Below are positions 1 to 11,458 of a stretch of DNA of 64,000 bases, in pieces. Origin of the DNA: Pholiota molesta (lineage: Eukaryota; Basidiomycota; Agaricomycetes; Agaricales; Strophariaceae); assembly GCA_014925825.1 (NCBI GenBank), contig JACGCK010000005.1:868001-932000 (forward strand), read 5' to 3'. The notes under the pieces are model-generated. The model worked only from the letters and a program-made list of their open reading frames with translations, was not told the DNA's origin and did no database searches. Each line of letters starts with the position of its first letter. Position 1 is the first letter of the stretch. The translations under genes were made by a program, and so were the position numbers.

Positions 1-806
1 ATGGCGCTCCTCAAGGTGAAATATATGCCATTGGGGATTGCGCAACTGTGAGTGTTTTTTAAATCTCGAGTTGCCCTTTTAATTTTTTATATGCACTCAG
101 ATTGAAACCTCTCTCATCGGGCATTTCCTTTCATTGGTTAACGAAGCTGACAAGGATAAGAATGGTAAAATTGAATTGTCAGAATGGGAATACATGGGTA
201 AGGGAATAATTTTACTTTTCTCCATAAAATTAGTCTGATACATCCATCCGAAGTTACAAGGATTAAGGAGCGTGTACCCATGGCAGGAGATCATCTGGCA
301 CAAGTCAAAGAGCTATTTCAGCTATACGATTCTGATGCAGACAACAGCCTTTCTCTCAACGAACTGTTTTTGCTTCTTCAGAACGTAGGCAACCAGATAA
401 CGTCTCTCCCTGCTACAGCGCAAGTCGCAGCGCAGCAAGGAAAATATCTCGGGAAGAAGCTGCATAAAATTGCTCATGCTGAAGGAAATGCAAAAGCAGG
501 CGAGGGAGTCCAGGACCAAACGATTTCACCTCCATTCAAGTATCTTCACCTCGGAAGCCTGGCATATATCGGCAATGCAGCTGTGTTCGATTTTGGAAAA
601 TACTCGTTTACGGGTGGTTTGGTTGCGATGTATGCTTGGAGGAGTATCTATTGGAGCGAGCAAGTCAGTGCAAGAACACGGGCGCTATTGATGATCGATT
701 GGATCATTAGGTCGGTCATTTTTCCTCTTTTTCTTTTAATGTGATGTGTTATTGAATCATTTTAACCTACAGAGGTATTTGGGGTCGCGATTTGTCGCGC
801 ATCTAG
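1..806 (+). CDS. External alternative NADH dehydrogenase (type II, EF-hand), 3' part only
   Basis: This is the C-terminal part of a rotenone-insensitive type II NADH:ubiquinone oxidoreductase, which would oxidise cytosolic NADH at the outer face of the inner mitochondrial membrane and pass electrons to ubiquinone. The first exon (from base 3) reads GAPQGEIYAIGDCAT, the FAD-binding GDCA motif of this family. The next exon holds an EF-hand-like segment (NEADKDKNGKIELSEWEYM), followed by LYDSDADNSLSLNEL, a second calcium-loop-like stretch. The C-terminus shows the family features: LGSLAYIGNAAVFDF, then a membrane-anchoring segment with W and R residues, and the end GIWGRDLSRI. Introns lie at about 49-100, 199-259 and 711-772, all GT-AG. 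The N-terminal half lies outside the window. The EF-hand insert points to the calcium-regulated external form rather than the internal Ndi1 form. Confidence 0.93.
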
Positions 807-972
807 TGAAATTAAATTCTTTTATGCAGCCGTTTATATGACACAGAGACCTGGCTGGACACTTATTCTACCCTGACTTTTTTTTTTCTATGATACTTTC
901 TGTTCAATGACAATGCTTGTATTCTTGTTAATGATACCTTTGTCTCGGAGTGTATATTTACCTAAATTTATG

Positions 973-3109
973 TTACGGAGACCACATCCATACCCTGACT
1001 CCCCCTTTTCTCTTTCCTTCACCTTCCCATTCTCGCCCAGCCTTCCATATTTCTTTATATCCTTGTTTCTTCAAGGTCTCCTGAATGCCCTCTTCACGTA
1101 GTAGATCTCCAAAGAATATCAGATGTGTTGGCCATTCATGTTTCCAGGGATACAGGATTTTGCCAGAGGCATCGACTACGGAAGGTGGCGAAGAAACCCC
1201 AGGCAAGGACGCGGGAAAAGTCGATAAAGGAAAGTCTGGATTGACATGCTTCGGGAAATATGTCTGCAGGTAATCGATGGGCGATTTGAAGAATACATTC
1301 GTTTGGTCCATAAAGGTCGACAAGTCTTGGTGCCTAAACATGAAGTAGGTATTAGTTTCCATTGATTCACATAGACTCGAAGTACTGACTCCAGAGGTGG
1401 CTCGCAGCCTAAAGCCCACATCCTACCGTGTGCGAGTTTTTCTCTGTGGACATACGCATCACCTGGTAAGGAATGACATGGCATCAAGACACCAATGGTC
1501 GTTTTGTCGAGTTCTTTTTGAGCGATCGAGCGAATGTAGGACAATACACTGATAGGTGCGCTGCAATAGAATAAGATAATGTAAAGGGATATAGGGACAG
1601 TCGCGAGGAGCAGGTATAGGTATTTCTTGGATATGTGAGATAAGTGAAATTGTCGATGGATAGCTGTTAGCGTTTGTGGTCGAATTTTGGCTCTGGAAGC
1701 GCGTGGGTCGGCAGCAGATTTTAGGTCCCTTTTTGCATGTTGCTGGGAAAAACTTGAATCAACGATGGATTTTGCTGCGAAGATATACAGAAGAGGAAGG
1801 ATAGGATGCAGAAAGCGCCATTCTTTGTGCCCAGCAAGCGAATAGACGCCAACAGTCCATATTATAGTGATTAATAACGTCCTTAGAGGAATATTTCGTG
1901 GGGATTTCGAAGTAATAGTGATCCAAATTCCGTGCAAGGTGAACGGAAGAGCTGTCGTCAAGAGGACAGGTATCGCCTGAGAGACATAGTAATGCCACGG
2001 ATTTTTTCCATAGAATAGTGAAACAGAGGATAGATTCGTTCTTAGAAAGTTGAATGGAGTGAGCGTCGGCTTGCCGTAGTATAATGAGTCGGCAATGAAC
2101 ATTATTCCAATTGCAAGGAAGCTAGAAGGTGTTTGCTAAGCAAATGTTATAGATGGGTTCGGCTACAGACTCACGCTGTCATTGAAATATCTTTTACAAT
2201 TGCGAGCAAAATCCGCCGATGATGGCGAATAGACCAAAGCAGGTTTAGATAGAGAAATGTCCAAATCACTGCATTAGTAGGACGAATGATGCATGCCAGA
2301 GCACTAAAAGCAATCATTTTCCTCAATTTGGGCCTGAGAGGATAGTAAGAAGGTTAACATGCTGCAGACGGCAAAATAATCGAAGTACCTGTTAAAGATC
2401 AGTTGAGAGCTGAGTTTTGAGCTGGCATCCCAAGGGTAGTAAGCAAAGGCGATGGTAGAGAGAGACGTTTCCAGAGAGTTAGACAAAGACCGTGAAAGCG
2501 CCAGTGCATTGAAAAAGGATGCGAGGGATAGGAAAATCTGGCAAATTTGTACCGTTAATTAGACGAGCCAATAGCTTCGGAGGAGAAACCCACGGCAGTG
2601 GAAACATAGTCGCTTCCCAGTACTGCGCGAGCTAGTTTGCCCAGATATATATCTGTACATGCCGCCAAAGAGCCATGTAAAATCTTAGGACAAGCAATCT
2701 AGGTATTTTCAATGAGCTTTCCTGTCTGATTAAATTTCTACGAAGGATGCTCACTGACAAGAAGCAAATCGCCTAATTGCCAGATTTCTGAAAGTCCAGA
2801 CGCTTTCAGAAAATAGTATAGGGGAACGTTGATGGCAGGGTAGATTATGCTTCGAATGGGCTGGGATGCCATCCATTCCCAAGTAAGATGACCATATCCA
2901 AAGACTAGATGATGTGCTGGTTCGAGAGACTGAAAATATTCATCCGGCTGGAATACGGTTCGCGTAAATAGGGCGATTATAATGCGGATTAATATCGCGG
3001 TACGATTTAGAGGTCCATGCAGAGTGACACAGGGGTCACGCCCTGACCTTTGAGGCTTTGTGTCACGGACTGGCTGCAACCTGCCCGACTCCTTGCTTTT
3101 GTTCTCCAC
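973..3109 (-). CDS. GPI10: GPI mannosyltransferase III (Gpi10/PIG-B), GT22 family
   Basis: This is an ER multi-pass enzyme that adds the third mannose of the GPI anchor from dolichol-phosphate-mannose. The N-terminal exon has FQPDEYFQSLEPAHHLVFGY and GHLTWEW, the lumenal loop with the acidic catalytic residues of GT22 enzymes. Later exons contain SLSTIAFAYYPW, IRPTNAVIW and the HKEWRFLHPILPLLYIF motif typical of PIG-B/Alg9-type transferases. GVLMPCHSLPGD and the C-terminal HEWPTHLIFFGDLLREEG complete the match. Several short introns split it. The start is unresolved: the exon opens with a GTG at 3109, and an in-frame TAA lies a few codons upstream (about 3116-3118), so no ATG precedes FQPDEY in this exon. 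An upstream exon or a sequence error is possible. It is divergent from the acidic-protein gene, whose ATG is at 3132. Confidence 0.9.
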
Positions 3110-3131
3110 TGCGCCTTAGGCGTATAAAGTC

Positions 3132-6118
3132 ATGTCGGCCATGCTTGATGCATACGATATGCAAATGCTCGACTACTCCGGAGACCTCGACGTCCAGATG
3201 CATCCATCTTCTTCAGACGCATGGTTCCAGGATGAGGCGAAAATGGAGGAAGATGGCCCACCACTCATCAAACACGAAAGCGTCGGCCACTTGAAAACCG
3301 ATGCATATGCACACGAAAAAGTCGATGGTAATATTGAAGTCGATATGGAGCCAACCCTAGATCCGCATAATGCTGAATACGATATGTTGGACGAAGAAGA
3401 ATTTCATGCCGGCGAAATTCTCGACATCGAGGTCTATGACGCGTCTCAGGTGCAATCTCCTGCAATGTTCGCTCTCGATTCAGAACAAGGGGAAACATTC
3501 CACCGGACATTTGAAACGCCGATTTAGGTTCTACGTTGAATGTCACTGTCCCTGCTGTTCCCGTAGGATCGCTGAATCCGCCGTTGGAATCATCAGATAC
3601 GCACACCATTTCTGGCGATGAATTCTCTTCTGCTTCCAAGGTGTTCGTTCAGCCAGACATCTTTGAATCAGCATCTGAAGAACAACCAGTTGTTGGCTCC
3701 TCGGAGCCTGCTGCTGAACTGGTAAATCCTGGTATTGACCCAAGTCCAGAATTTCATGCAGCCAAAGTTCATGAGCCCCCTGTTGAAGGCGAGGAATTTT
3801 CCATCCAAGATAGCGAAGGTCCGGAAACGGAAACTATCGCGGTAGCAGCAGAATTTTTGGAAGAGTCCCACGAGTCCGAAGTGGATGCACCTCCTATGCA
3901 TTTGCAGTCAGATAATGGCCCGCATGACAACGCGGTTCCAACAAATGTTCATGATGCCCCGAGAGTATTGTCGTTCCTGAGGACAATGCCTCTTCTGGTG
4001 ATCCGCATGAGATTTCTGAAGGCGTTTATATCGATCCTCCTCCACCCGTGCTATTGTCTATGAGCTCTGACGATGGATTCGACTTTTCTTTATTCAATGA
4101 ACCTTCGACTTGGAATGAAGGTGTTCAAAAGGAGGCAGAAGCCAAGCATTCGGCTCATGTGCTTCTTCATCACCTCCCGACGTTATATTATGAACCACTT
4201 TCAACTGTTTTCGAAGCCCTTCGTCAGGAAGAATTTATCCATTCTTTGTTTCCGACGGCAGAGACTGAGCTGATGTTGGAAGCTGTTGATTTGCGATTGA
4301 CACTAAGTGAGGTACGTTGAATTCATTCATTGAAATCTCAACAACGAGAGCGAGACTGATTCGTATTCCACAGGACAACATATATGCACGAGAAGTCACT
4401 TTGCACGATCTTAACGTGCTGCATGATTTTCGGGCATCAATGGCCTACTCCGTATGCGACTTTTCACGTCAACAAAGCCTCGATTTATCACTCGATATCA
4501 GCATCTACAAGACAGTGTAAGCCAACTAGATGTTGGACTATCGGCGGAAGAGTTGCTTGTGAACGCGAATGCGGATGATGCATTGCCACATGAGGGTGAG
4601 ATTATTTGTGACTATATGGCCCATCGTCATTACTTACTCTCGCATCTAGAACAACATGAACAACATGAACCTTCAGAACCGCCCAAAGAGTATGAGGCAG
4701 CTCAAGATCAGGCAGATGAACGATTACTTCATGATGAGGAAGGTCAAACACTCGAAGAAGTTGAAGGCGACGAATCTTACTCTGAAGGACAGGTTCAACA
4801 GCATTATGAAGAGCAGGAACAAATTTTCGAGCCGACATCGATTTTACAAGAACAAACGGAAGCATTCCACGCCAACGATGAAACTTCCTCGTTACACGAA
4901 CAGAACACCACTGAGACGAGTTCTAACCGTCCTCTTTTGACCCAGGACGATTCATTATCGAATCACCTCCTCGCAGAACCCAAAGAAAAAGATGACGAGT
5001 CAGAGACACCGACCCATCATTCCACTCCGACATCTGGATCGCGTGATATTGGCGAAAGCGTGCACGAGGAAGATGCTGGCGTAATTGCTTTGGAAGCTGT
5101 GGAAGCACACTTGCATGATGTCGAGTACGCTGAAGATGTAAATCCGGTAAATGCCGAGTATAAGGGCGAGCATGAACTCCAGTACCCGGTATACGATGAA
5201 GAAGAAGAGCAGGAAACTTTCACAGAAGAAGAGTACCAAGAGGAAGATCAAGGACACCAACCTCAAGGTGAAGAATACGAGGAAGAAGGAGAAGGGAACG
5301 AACAGCAGCAGAACCAACAAGAACATCAAGAAGAAACTCAATTGGATCAAATTGAAGGTCAACATGAAATTCAGGGTCCAGGGGAAGTTGACCAACTTCG
5401 TCAGTCACTTTCATGTTATAGATGTTCGTCGCTTATACTTATATCCTTGTCGCGCCAATAGCAACAGATAATCCAGAACAGCAGATTTCAGCTGGTGCTC
5501 CAGAGCCAGAGAACGAGTCAACCTACGAACAGAGTCGGTTTATGATCCTTGTTTGAGAAGTTGAGCGACTGAACACCTTTTGAATAGCAACCACCGTTGG
5601 CGAGGGGATAAATTACTCAGAAGGTGATCATCTCGAAGATGTCGATGCAGCCTTCGATGGTTCTGCTCTTACTGGTATGTAACACAATCAAATGACTGCA
5701 CTTGTACCTGGCTCTAATTGAAAACACAGAACCTACCCATGAGCTCTCACGTGTTGAAGAGACAGAACGGATACCTCATGACACAGCTGATCCTCCCGAT
5801 CCTCACCCAGAGATCCCTGATTTGTTGGGGAGGATTGGGAAGATGATCTGGACGGAGAAGGTGAAATCGATGATACCTGGGATGAGAACAACGAAGTTGA
5901 GACTGCCCAATCCAACTCGAACAATAGCTCCATCACGCTTTCAAGTAAGGCATCAAAACGGAGCTATGATGAACTTGATTCAGACGGGAATGGAGACGAG
6001 GACGGAGATAGCCATCATTGGACACCTCCAAGCTCTCCAGGTGCGATTTTTCAAATTTCGAACTTGCGGAATATATTTTGACCACGTCTTAGATCCTAAA
6101 CGCTCGCGGACGCATTGA
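3132..6118 (+). CDS. Large acidic Glu-rich protein of unknown function (reading frame broken by apparent base losses)
   Basis: I do not recognise this protein. The N-terminus (MSAMLDAYDMQMLDYSGDL) is acidic. The most protein-like, probably folded part is encoded at about 4080-4600: LLHHLPTLYYEPLSTVFEAL, SLFPTAETELMLEAVDLRL, then EVTLHDLNVLHDF and GINGLLRMRLFTSTKPRF. The rest is low-complexity and dominated by E, Q, H and D, and a short C-terminal exon ends DPKRSRTH. Introns with clean GT-AG ends are at about 4315-4372 and several places after 5400. The frame changes four times inside clearly coding sequence: at 3513-3520, at the C run 3957-3960, at the T run 4427-4430 and at 5821-5823. Each is repaired by one extra base of the run, so I treat this as one gene with probable sequence errors, not a pseudogene. 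A chromatin or scaffold role would be guesswork. Confidence 0.6.
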
Positions 6119-6678
6119 TCTTTCCGATCAATTATCAATTACCTGCCTACAGGGGAACAACATTGTAACAAGCGGTCCACACTAAAGTCAAAGTAACGCA
6201 AGGAAGAAACCGGGCTAGGTCAAGTTATACTAGGCTAAGTAATTTATATTTTAAGTGATGACTCTTTATTCTCTAGCAACCTGGCTTCGGCCTTCCATTT
6301 CATCGTGCTAACTTCTCTAGGCTACAACCTCGTCAAAAGATTGGCCCGAAATTCATAGGTTGCGCTATGTGTCATGGACTATTGGCTGTGTTGTGACTCG
6401 GCATTGGTTTGCCTATTTTCCTTTTCTGCCTTGTATAACATTTGTCATACCTCCCTACATTTCACATTATACCTATGCATAGTCTACCTACCCTCACAAT
6501 TCCTGGACTTCATAATATGATTTGTACGTCTTCGAAATAAGTAATTGACAATTTCAACCCTTGAAGTCTAAATTATACAAGGCTAAAGAAGCCAACACAA
6601 TATATGTAGACTGTGAACTAACTAGTACAAAACAATTGCCAGAAACAAACCAAAAAATTGTGGAGGAGGGAAAGTAGA
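6119..6678. other. Intergenic, convergent 3' flanks
   Basis: About 560 bases lie between two convergent genes. The sequence is AT-rich with several poly-T and TATATG-like stretches that would suit 3' end formation on both strands. I see no open frame with family resemblance and no RNA gene. Confidence 0.5.
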
Positions 6679-9600
6679 TTAATCTTCAGCCAACAAGTCA
6701 TTGACTTCGTTTTCTTCTTCGGAATCAGGATCAGAATCCATTATGGAATCATACGGAACCTCGCCTAAACTCGGGGAGCCATTGTTCAAAAAGTTATCGA
6801 GATCTCTGTCCAGTTGAGCTTCCTCTTTGATAGCAGGCCTAAATCTGGCTCTGATAATGTGCAATGTCAGTATTCGAAGTGACCCTTTCTTAGGGCATTG
6901 TAAAACCCACCCTGTGTTTTTCTTGGTTCTATCTGCAGGCTCCTCGTGTTCATCGCTGTCAGAACTGATGACAATGACCTGGGGAGGCTTGCGGGAAGCA
7001 CTGCAGTGTCTTACATTAGCCAAGGACCAACATGAGTGAGAAAAGGATACAAACGCCGCTCGCTTGGGTAGGGTTCGCATTGGTAAGGTTTCTGGTTGTG
7101 GTGTGCTTTCCGTCCTTGCATCTTCATCGTCGTCGTCGTCATCTTCGGTGGATAGGCGAGGACGTCTGTCCTTGGGATCAGATATTAACCTTACACAAGG
7201 GAAGTAGATAGCTCACTTGGCCTTGGATTTGCCTTTACCTTTGCCCTTTCTTGCACCAGGAGAGCTAGAACGACTCCCAGTTGTAGTACTGATAACGCTC
7301 TCGGAACGTCTGAAATTATCCATGAGGTGAGGACCATTATGATGAAGATTACAGACAATCATACCTCTTCCTACCCCTCCTCGGAATATCAATTTCCGTT
7401 AAATCATCATCATCCAGAGGGATGATGCTATCCAAAAACATGAAAAGGTCTTGAAGCTCTTCTAGCTGTCTAAATTCCTCTTCGCTGAAGTGTTCCAGCT
7501 GTTTCTCGAACTTCTTAGTGATGGTGGCTTCGAACTTGGTCAAAGCCGTTTTACAGACAGTATCGCGCAAAGGACGACGCTGCGTATTCTCTTTCAGAAA
7601 TGAATAATGAAGTCAATTCGAGTCACTGACCGTACGCAAATTATTCATTAATAGTTTAAGTGAGCGAATCCTGTATTCATCCACGGTATCTGGTACATAG
7701 AGTTTGTTCAGAAGTTGACAGAGCACTCGTTTGTCCTCCTCTGGTGTAATTTGTTAGAAAGTTAGGCATAGTCAAACTGAACACTCACTCTCAATCTCAA
7801 CTTTGAGCTCTTTTTCAAATAGCAGAGTGATAATATCTTGAGCCATATCCAACTGTATACACTCATTGGCTGCTTTGCCATCTTGGACATCTCTAGCAGC
7901 ACTGCTTGAAAAAAGTTGTTTAATCAATGAGTTAAAAGCGGCAATGACGAAGATGCAGCTCACAGTGCATTGGATAAATGGAATGGATCTGTCCATTCCA
8001 TGAACATAGCGGCAAGATGTCCAGATTCGATGATTTCAATATCTTCCTCAGCTTCTAGGGCACTTTTCCTGTCCTCGCAAACGTCCAAAAAGATAAGAAT
8101 AAATATCTAAGGAACATGTTGATAAATTTCAAAGGGCTCCAAATTTATCAAACAAGTTACCTCGCGCATCCGTTCTTGGTTTTGAAGGGAGGAATGGCTG
8201 TAAATCTTGAAGAAAACGGTGAGACATTGTCGTAGTTCTTCGTTTCCAGCTGTTGAGGGAGATATATATGCCTTAAGGAGGATTTTTATGACCTACAAGT
8301 AACTTAAACTGGTGCTTCGACTAAGAGACTTTGGAATACACACCTCGATATCAGTGATCAATCCCGAAATAACCAACTTAGCCGTGCCTTGGCATAAGAC
8401 TGCTTGAACTTTGGGATCTTGTTCCTTCGTGATATGCTCCAACAAGAACTCCGTGATCATTTCAAGCTGCATAAACGGTTCAATATCAGTACCTCATACA
8501 TAAGATTTTTATGAGAACAAATTACGTTATCGCGGAAGATCGCATTTTTATGGACCATGAAAATGTCAATCAGGGTTTGCGCTAATATAAGTCGATTTTG
8601 AGGAGGCGCCACAGAGAAAAAACTCATAAAACGCCTGAGGGATTGGACGGCCAATTTCTAAAACAAAAATGAGATGCATTAGGGCCTCCTAATATTGGCA
8701 GTATAAAACTAGATTTACTCTTGCAATGAGGCAACACAAACCAAGGGCCTTTATTCCCAGTTCGCAAAATGTGCCCTCTCTCCCTGTCGAAGGGAATATG
8801 AGGTCTTTGAGGACAACTTCAAGTGTGATGTTCTCGTCAAAAGTCTAAATCAATAGTTTTAACGCTAAATGGTCCATCATTGGGTGAAATTGATTACTTA
8901 CGCCGTTGACCCGTTCGAGCATACCGATGCACATTTTCAAACATCTAATGTCGATCACATCTAGACGCGCTTTCTTCTCAGGAGTCAGGTCTTTAATTGA
9001 TAGCCGCGGCGGTTTGGGAGGAGCTGCATCATTGAAGCTTTGGTCGGGGTCCGTTTGTTGAGTCTAAGGAGTAGCCTATGAGATATAGGAAGCAGCAGGA
9101 TTAGGAGAATTTCACTGACTGTGAGTTCATCATCGTCGCCTATTATGTTATCGCGAAGTTCTGTAACTGTTTCAACAACAAGGCGAATGAGATCGCGTTC
9201 GCTGGCCGATAACACTCGCAACACATCAAGACAAGGTGCCATCAAGACCTCAGGTAATTCTTCGGCCCCAAGCATATTACCTGACATAATAGTAAACAAA
9301 TGGTATCTGTCAGCTATAGCAAGAAGATAGAGAAGTGATATACAGAGAAAGTTTTGGACTCACGAACTAGCTGGAATGTCTTCCGTCTCCCAATTTCGTC
9401 AGAGTAATCGAGATTTGCGGCCATTTTAAGCAATTCGGAAATGATGAGCTGTTTTGATATCTTTCTTTCCTCACTTTGAATAAGTTCCTCATCATCAACA
9501 TTCCGAGACGTCTTGAGGGTGTCGTACTCGTCTAGAACATCAATGAAAGTGTTGAATTCATGCTGGATCTGAAATGCGATGGAGGTCACAACAGGCAAGA

Positions 9601-11072
9601 CAGCTTCCAATCTAACTTCGTCTTTGTTTTCTTTGCAATAGTCCACGTATACGCGAGCGAAAAAGGCTGTCTCGGGTGTCAAATTACTCCAATATTCCGC
9701 TAATTTCAAGTTCATTTGTTAGAGCATAGCAAAGAAGAATAAATGAAAATTCGTACTTGGGAATTCAGTTTCGTTGAATATATCAGCTCGTGTCGCAAAG
9801 ATGCTCATAAGAGCCATGGATGGCACAGAAAGGTCTAAGTTCAGATCAAAGAGCTGTAAGAGTGCGATAGGTCTGTTTTCTGGCATCTCCTTTTGCTCTT
9901 CGAGTTTTACATCTGATTCTTCGATTTTCATGTCAACAGTCTCCATCCATGTGGAGACGAGTAATTCAGTGGCCTTTCTGACAGTGATATCCCGATCTCC
10001 TAGTCCATTCTTGATGATCATTTCTCTTTGAGGAACGGTAAGATTTCGTGGATGAGTTGGCCCTATACTCGGTGGAACATTTTCCCCCTGTTCTTGCTCT
10101 AGAACGTTTTTAGCTAGTATTTGTCCAAATACCAACTTGCGAATGGACTGATCGACATCACGGGTTCGTCCTAAGATTGCAGGAATTGTTCGCGAATTGA
10201 GGGGAACATTCATGATTACAGTACGGCGAACTTCTCTAAGAAACATTCAGAAAAGTAGCAATGGGAATGTTGATGACTTACGGAGAAGAATCATAAGTCA
10301 TTAACTCTATGAGAGCATCCAGGATAGAGTCCCCTTCCTCATGTTCTGATGAATCTTCAGAGACAACAAGCTTGGAGAGGCAGGCGGCTGCAAGACTTCT
10401 GACGCTAGCTTCTTTGTCATGCATACGATCCGTAAGCGCCTCACAAAGGCTGTTATAAGCCTCTTCACTGTTCAGCGTCATTAATTTCTAGACATAAGTG
10501 ATATGAAAAAATGGACGCACTCTATCTCGCCCAAATGAGTAATCATTTCCCGAAGAGCAAAGAGAACACGAAAGCGCACAGTCTTGTCTTTCGCTAAAAA
10601 CCCGCCCAGTAAGAAGTCAAGCAAGTAAGCAGTAAAACGGGATGCTGTCGTCTCGTCATTATCATCAATGTCATCGTTGTTTTCCGCCTCCCTTTCGCCA
10701 AGAGCTAAGATAAAGTTAGAGCGTACTTCAAAATCAGGAAATAAGATTTTTACCCTTTTCATTGATGAACTTGACATATCCACCTATGAACTTCAACACG
10801 CGATCGGCTTCAGTGACACCCTTCTTGACAGACAAAGTTCTCAGAAGGGAGGAACTAAAGGCCTCTTGAAATTGCATTTCCCCGACAATTCTAGTTCCCC
10901 TAGGAGTCTCCTCTATGTAGTCAGCAGCTTCCATGTGAGCTTTATAGAGGGTCACAAAGTTCTTCCTATGGTTTGCTTGCGACGCTTGCACTTGGTCGAA
11001 AATGAGAGAGATAGACAAAAAAAATTGCTCGTGCATGGCATGTAAAGCAGGTAAACGTGTGTTGACTGGCAT
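6679..11072 (-). CDS. YCG1: Condensin complex subunit 3 (Ycg1/CAP-G), HEAT-repeat protein
   Basis: This is the HEAT-repeat subunit of condensin I, which with the kleisin Brn1/CAP-H anchors the complex on DNA and is needed for mitotic chromosome compaction. The N-terminal exon carries the family signature IFDQVQASQANHRKNFVTLY and the pair SVKKGVTEADRVLKFIGGYV plus KFINEKG. The following exons are helical repeats, for example DRMHDKEASVRSLAAACLSK and QREMIIKNGLGDRDITVRKA, with the conserved RTIPAILGRTRDVDQSIRKL. The first in-frame ATG is at 11072 (MPVNTRLPALHAMHEQ); the open frame runs further upstream but without ATG. The C-terminal tail is acidic and disordered, contains QVIVISSDSDEHEE and ends NEVNDLLAED. 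About fifteen short introns interrupt the gene. The divergent neighbour is RPC82. Confidence 0.94.
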
Positions 11073-11458
11073 GGTATAGATTGAATTGAAGTTAAAGGAG
11101 GAAATTAAAGCATCTGCGAGCAATGATGAAAGTAGTTGTTGAATGTTGACAACGTTGACTAGTGACTAGTCTATAGTATTGAATAAACTTATAAAGCGCT
11201 TCAATGCAACGGTCGACCTGCTAAATCACGATCACGTGGAACGCGTTTTTGCTGATATAATATATAATATTATTTATAGTATTTTCACTGATATCAATTT
11301 TAAAGTTTAATTATCACATGACTCGAGATTGCCTTCAAGAATTAATATTGGCACCGTCAGCAACGCCCAACAACTTTATCGACGTCGATGCCGTTCCATT
11401 CAAAGAAATCGAACACTCCATAACAGCCTGCACCTCAAATCAAAGTATTGGAACGCCA
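11073..11458. promoter_or_regulatory. Divergent promoter of YCG1 and RPC82 with E-box and MluI box
   Basis: The 386 bases between the two start codons contain CACGTG at 11233-11238 and, two bases later, ACGCGT at 11241-11246. ACGCGT is the MBF/MCB cell-cycle element known from ascomycete yeasts, and CACGTG is a bHLH site. Which of the two genes would respond cannot be told. An AT-rich segment (11256-11320) follows. Confidence 0.4.

Noticed and set aside
4602..5395. Several long minus-strand frames opposite the acidic gene
   Set aside because: They are the antisense of Glu/Gln-rich codons, which automatically gives Leu/Phe/Ser-rich open frames.
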